A DNA stretch of 33,519 nt, taken from the NCBI GenBank assembly GCA_031272995.1, contig JAISSY010000183.1, positions 1 to 33,519 of the forward strand, read 5' to 3'. Made by a program: the position numbers and the translations under genes. Under the pieces are notes generated by a model. That model searched no databases and was not told the DNA's origin. It saw only the letters and a program-made list of their open reading frames with translations. This DNA is from Azoarcus sp. GTDB taxonomy: Bacteria; Pseudomonadota; Gammaproteobacteria; Burkholderiales; Rhodocyclaceae. The number at the start of each line of letters is the position of its first letter. Position 1 is the first letter of the stretch. Of the stretch, positions 33,084-33,519 are shown piece after piece.

Positions 33084-33519
33084 GCGCGCCCCGCCTCGCG
33101 GCGCTTGAGCCAGACGAGCAGCAGCGAAATCGCCGCCGGGGTCACGCCCTGCACGCGACCGGCTTGCGCAATCGTCTCCGGGCGCGCGGCGGCAAGCTTT
33201 TGCTGCACCTCCTTCGACAGGCCGCGCACCTCGGCGTAGTCGATGTCGTCGGGCAGGCGCAGGGCGGCGGCGTGCGCCTGCCGCGCCACTTCGTCCTGCT
33301 GACGGTCGATGTAGCCCTGATATTTGGCGGCGATTTCGATTTGCTCGACGGCGCGCTCGTCGTCGATGCCGGTCTGCGGCGCGCCCGGCAGCGTCATCAA
33401 CGTCTCCCACCTCACGTTGGGACGGCGCAGCAGGTCGAAATAGCGCGTTTCGCGCTCCAGCGCCTTGCCGAGCACGCGCGTCTGCTCGGCGGCGGGAATC
33501 GCGTCGGGACGCGCCCAGG
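33080..33519 (-). CDS. mnmG: tRNA uridine 5-carboxymethylaminomethyl modification enzyme MnmG (GidA), C-terminal part only
   Basis: KYQGYIDRQQDEV, LPDDIDYAEVRGLSKEVQQKLAAARPETIAQAGRVQGVTPAAISLLLVWLKRR; open at the window end. Confidence 0.96.
   Translation of the reverse strand, partial: WARPDAIPAAEQTRVLGKALERETRYFDLLRRPNVRWETLMTLPGAPQTGIDDERAVEQIEIAAKYQGYIDRQQDEVARQAHAAALRLPDDIDYAEVRGLSKEVQQKLAAARPETIAQAGRVQGVTPAAISLLLVWLKRREAGRA

Overview
GC-rich bacterial chromosome segment, most likely betaproteobacterial (inferred from gene content and order), in the mnmG/rsmG/parAB/atp neighbourhood that usually lies near oriC. From left to right: partial lipA (-); a + strand AAA+/DUF4143 ATPase inserted between lipA and lipB; lipB, ybeD-like, D-amino-acid transaminase and dacA (all -); a 1103-aa membrane sensor with GGDEF and EAL domains (-); rlpA, rodA, mrdA and mreDCB (-); gatCAB, a HIT protein, a 552-aa conserved unknown and ubiE (+); a short lower-GC accessory patch with a truncated second DUF4143-type ATPase and a zinc-ribbon membrane protein; the complete atpIBEFHAGDC operon (-); parBA (-); a small + strand AhpD-like/DUF2892 cassette; rsmG and partial mnmG (-). 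Most of the window is ordinary housekeeping DNA, and I did not find a clear multi-gene novel system. The best leads are: (i) four alternating half-sites at exact 11-bp spacing that run into the start codon of the DUF4143 ATPase, suggesting autoregulation and a near-leaderless mRNA; (ii) a 49-aa remnant of a second ATPase of that type beside ubiE, missed by the ORF track; (iii) a GGDEF/EAL protein with an intact GGDEF and I-site but an overwritten EAL loop 6 (DDFGTGYSSL replaced by DRLVIERAAL at the same length); (iv) PBP2 with a ~143-aa acidic then Pro/Ala-rich tail; (v) a thiol-redox-like cassette inserted between rsmG and parA. Many long ORFs in the supplied track are antisense artefacts of high GC.
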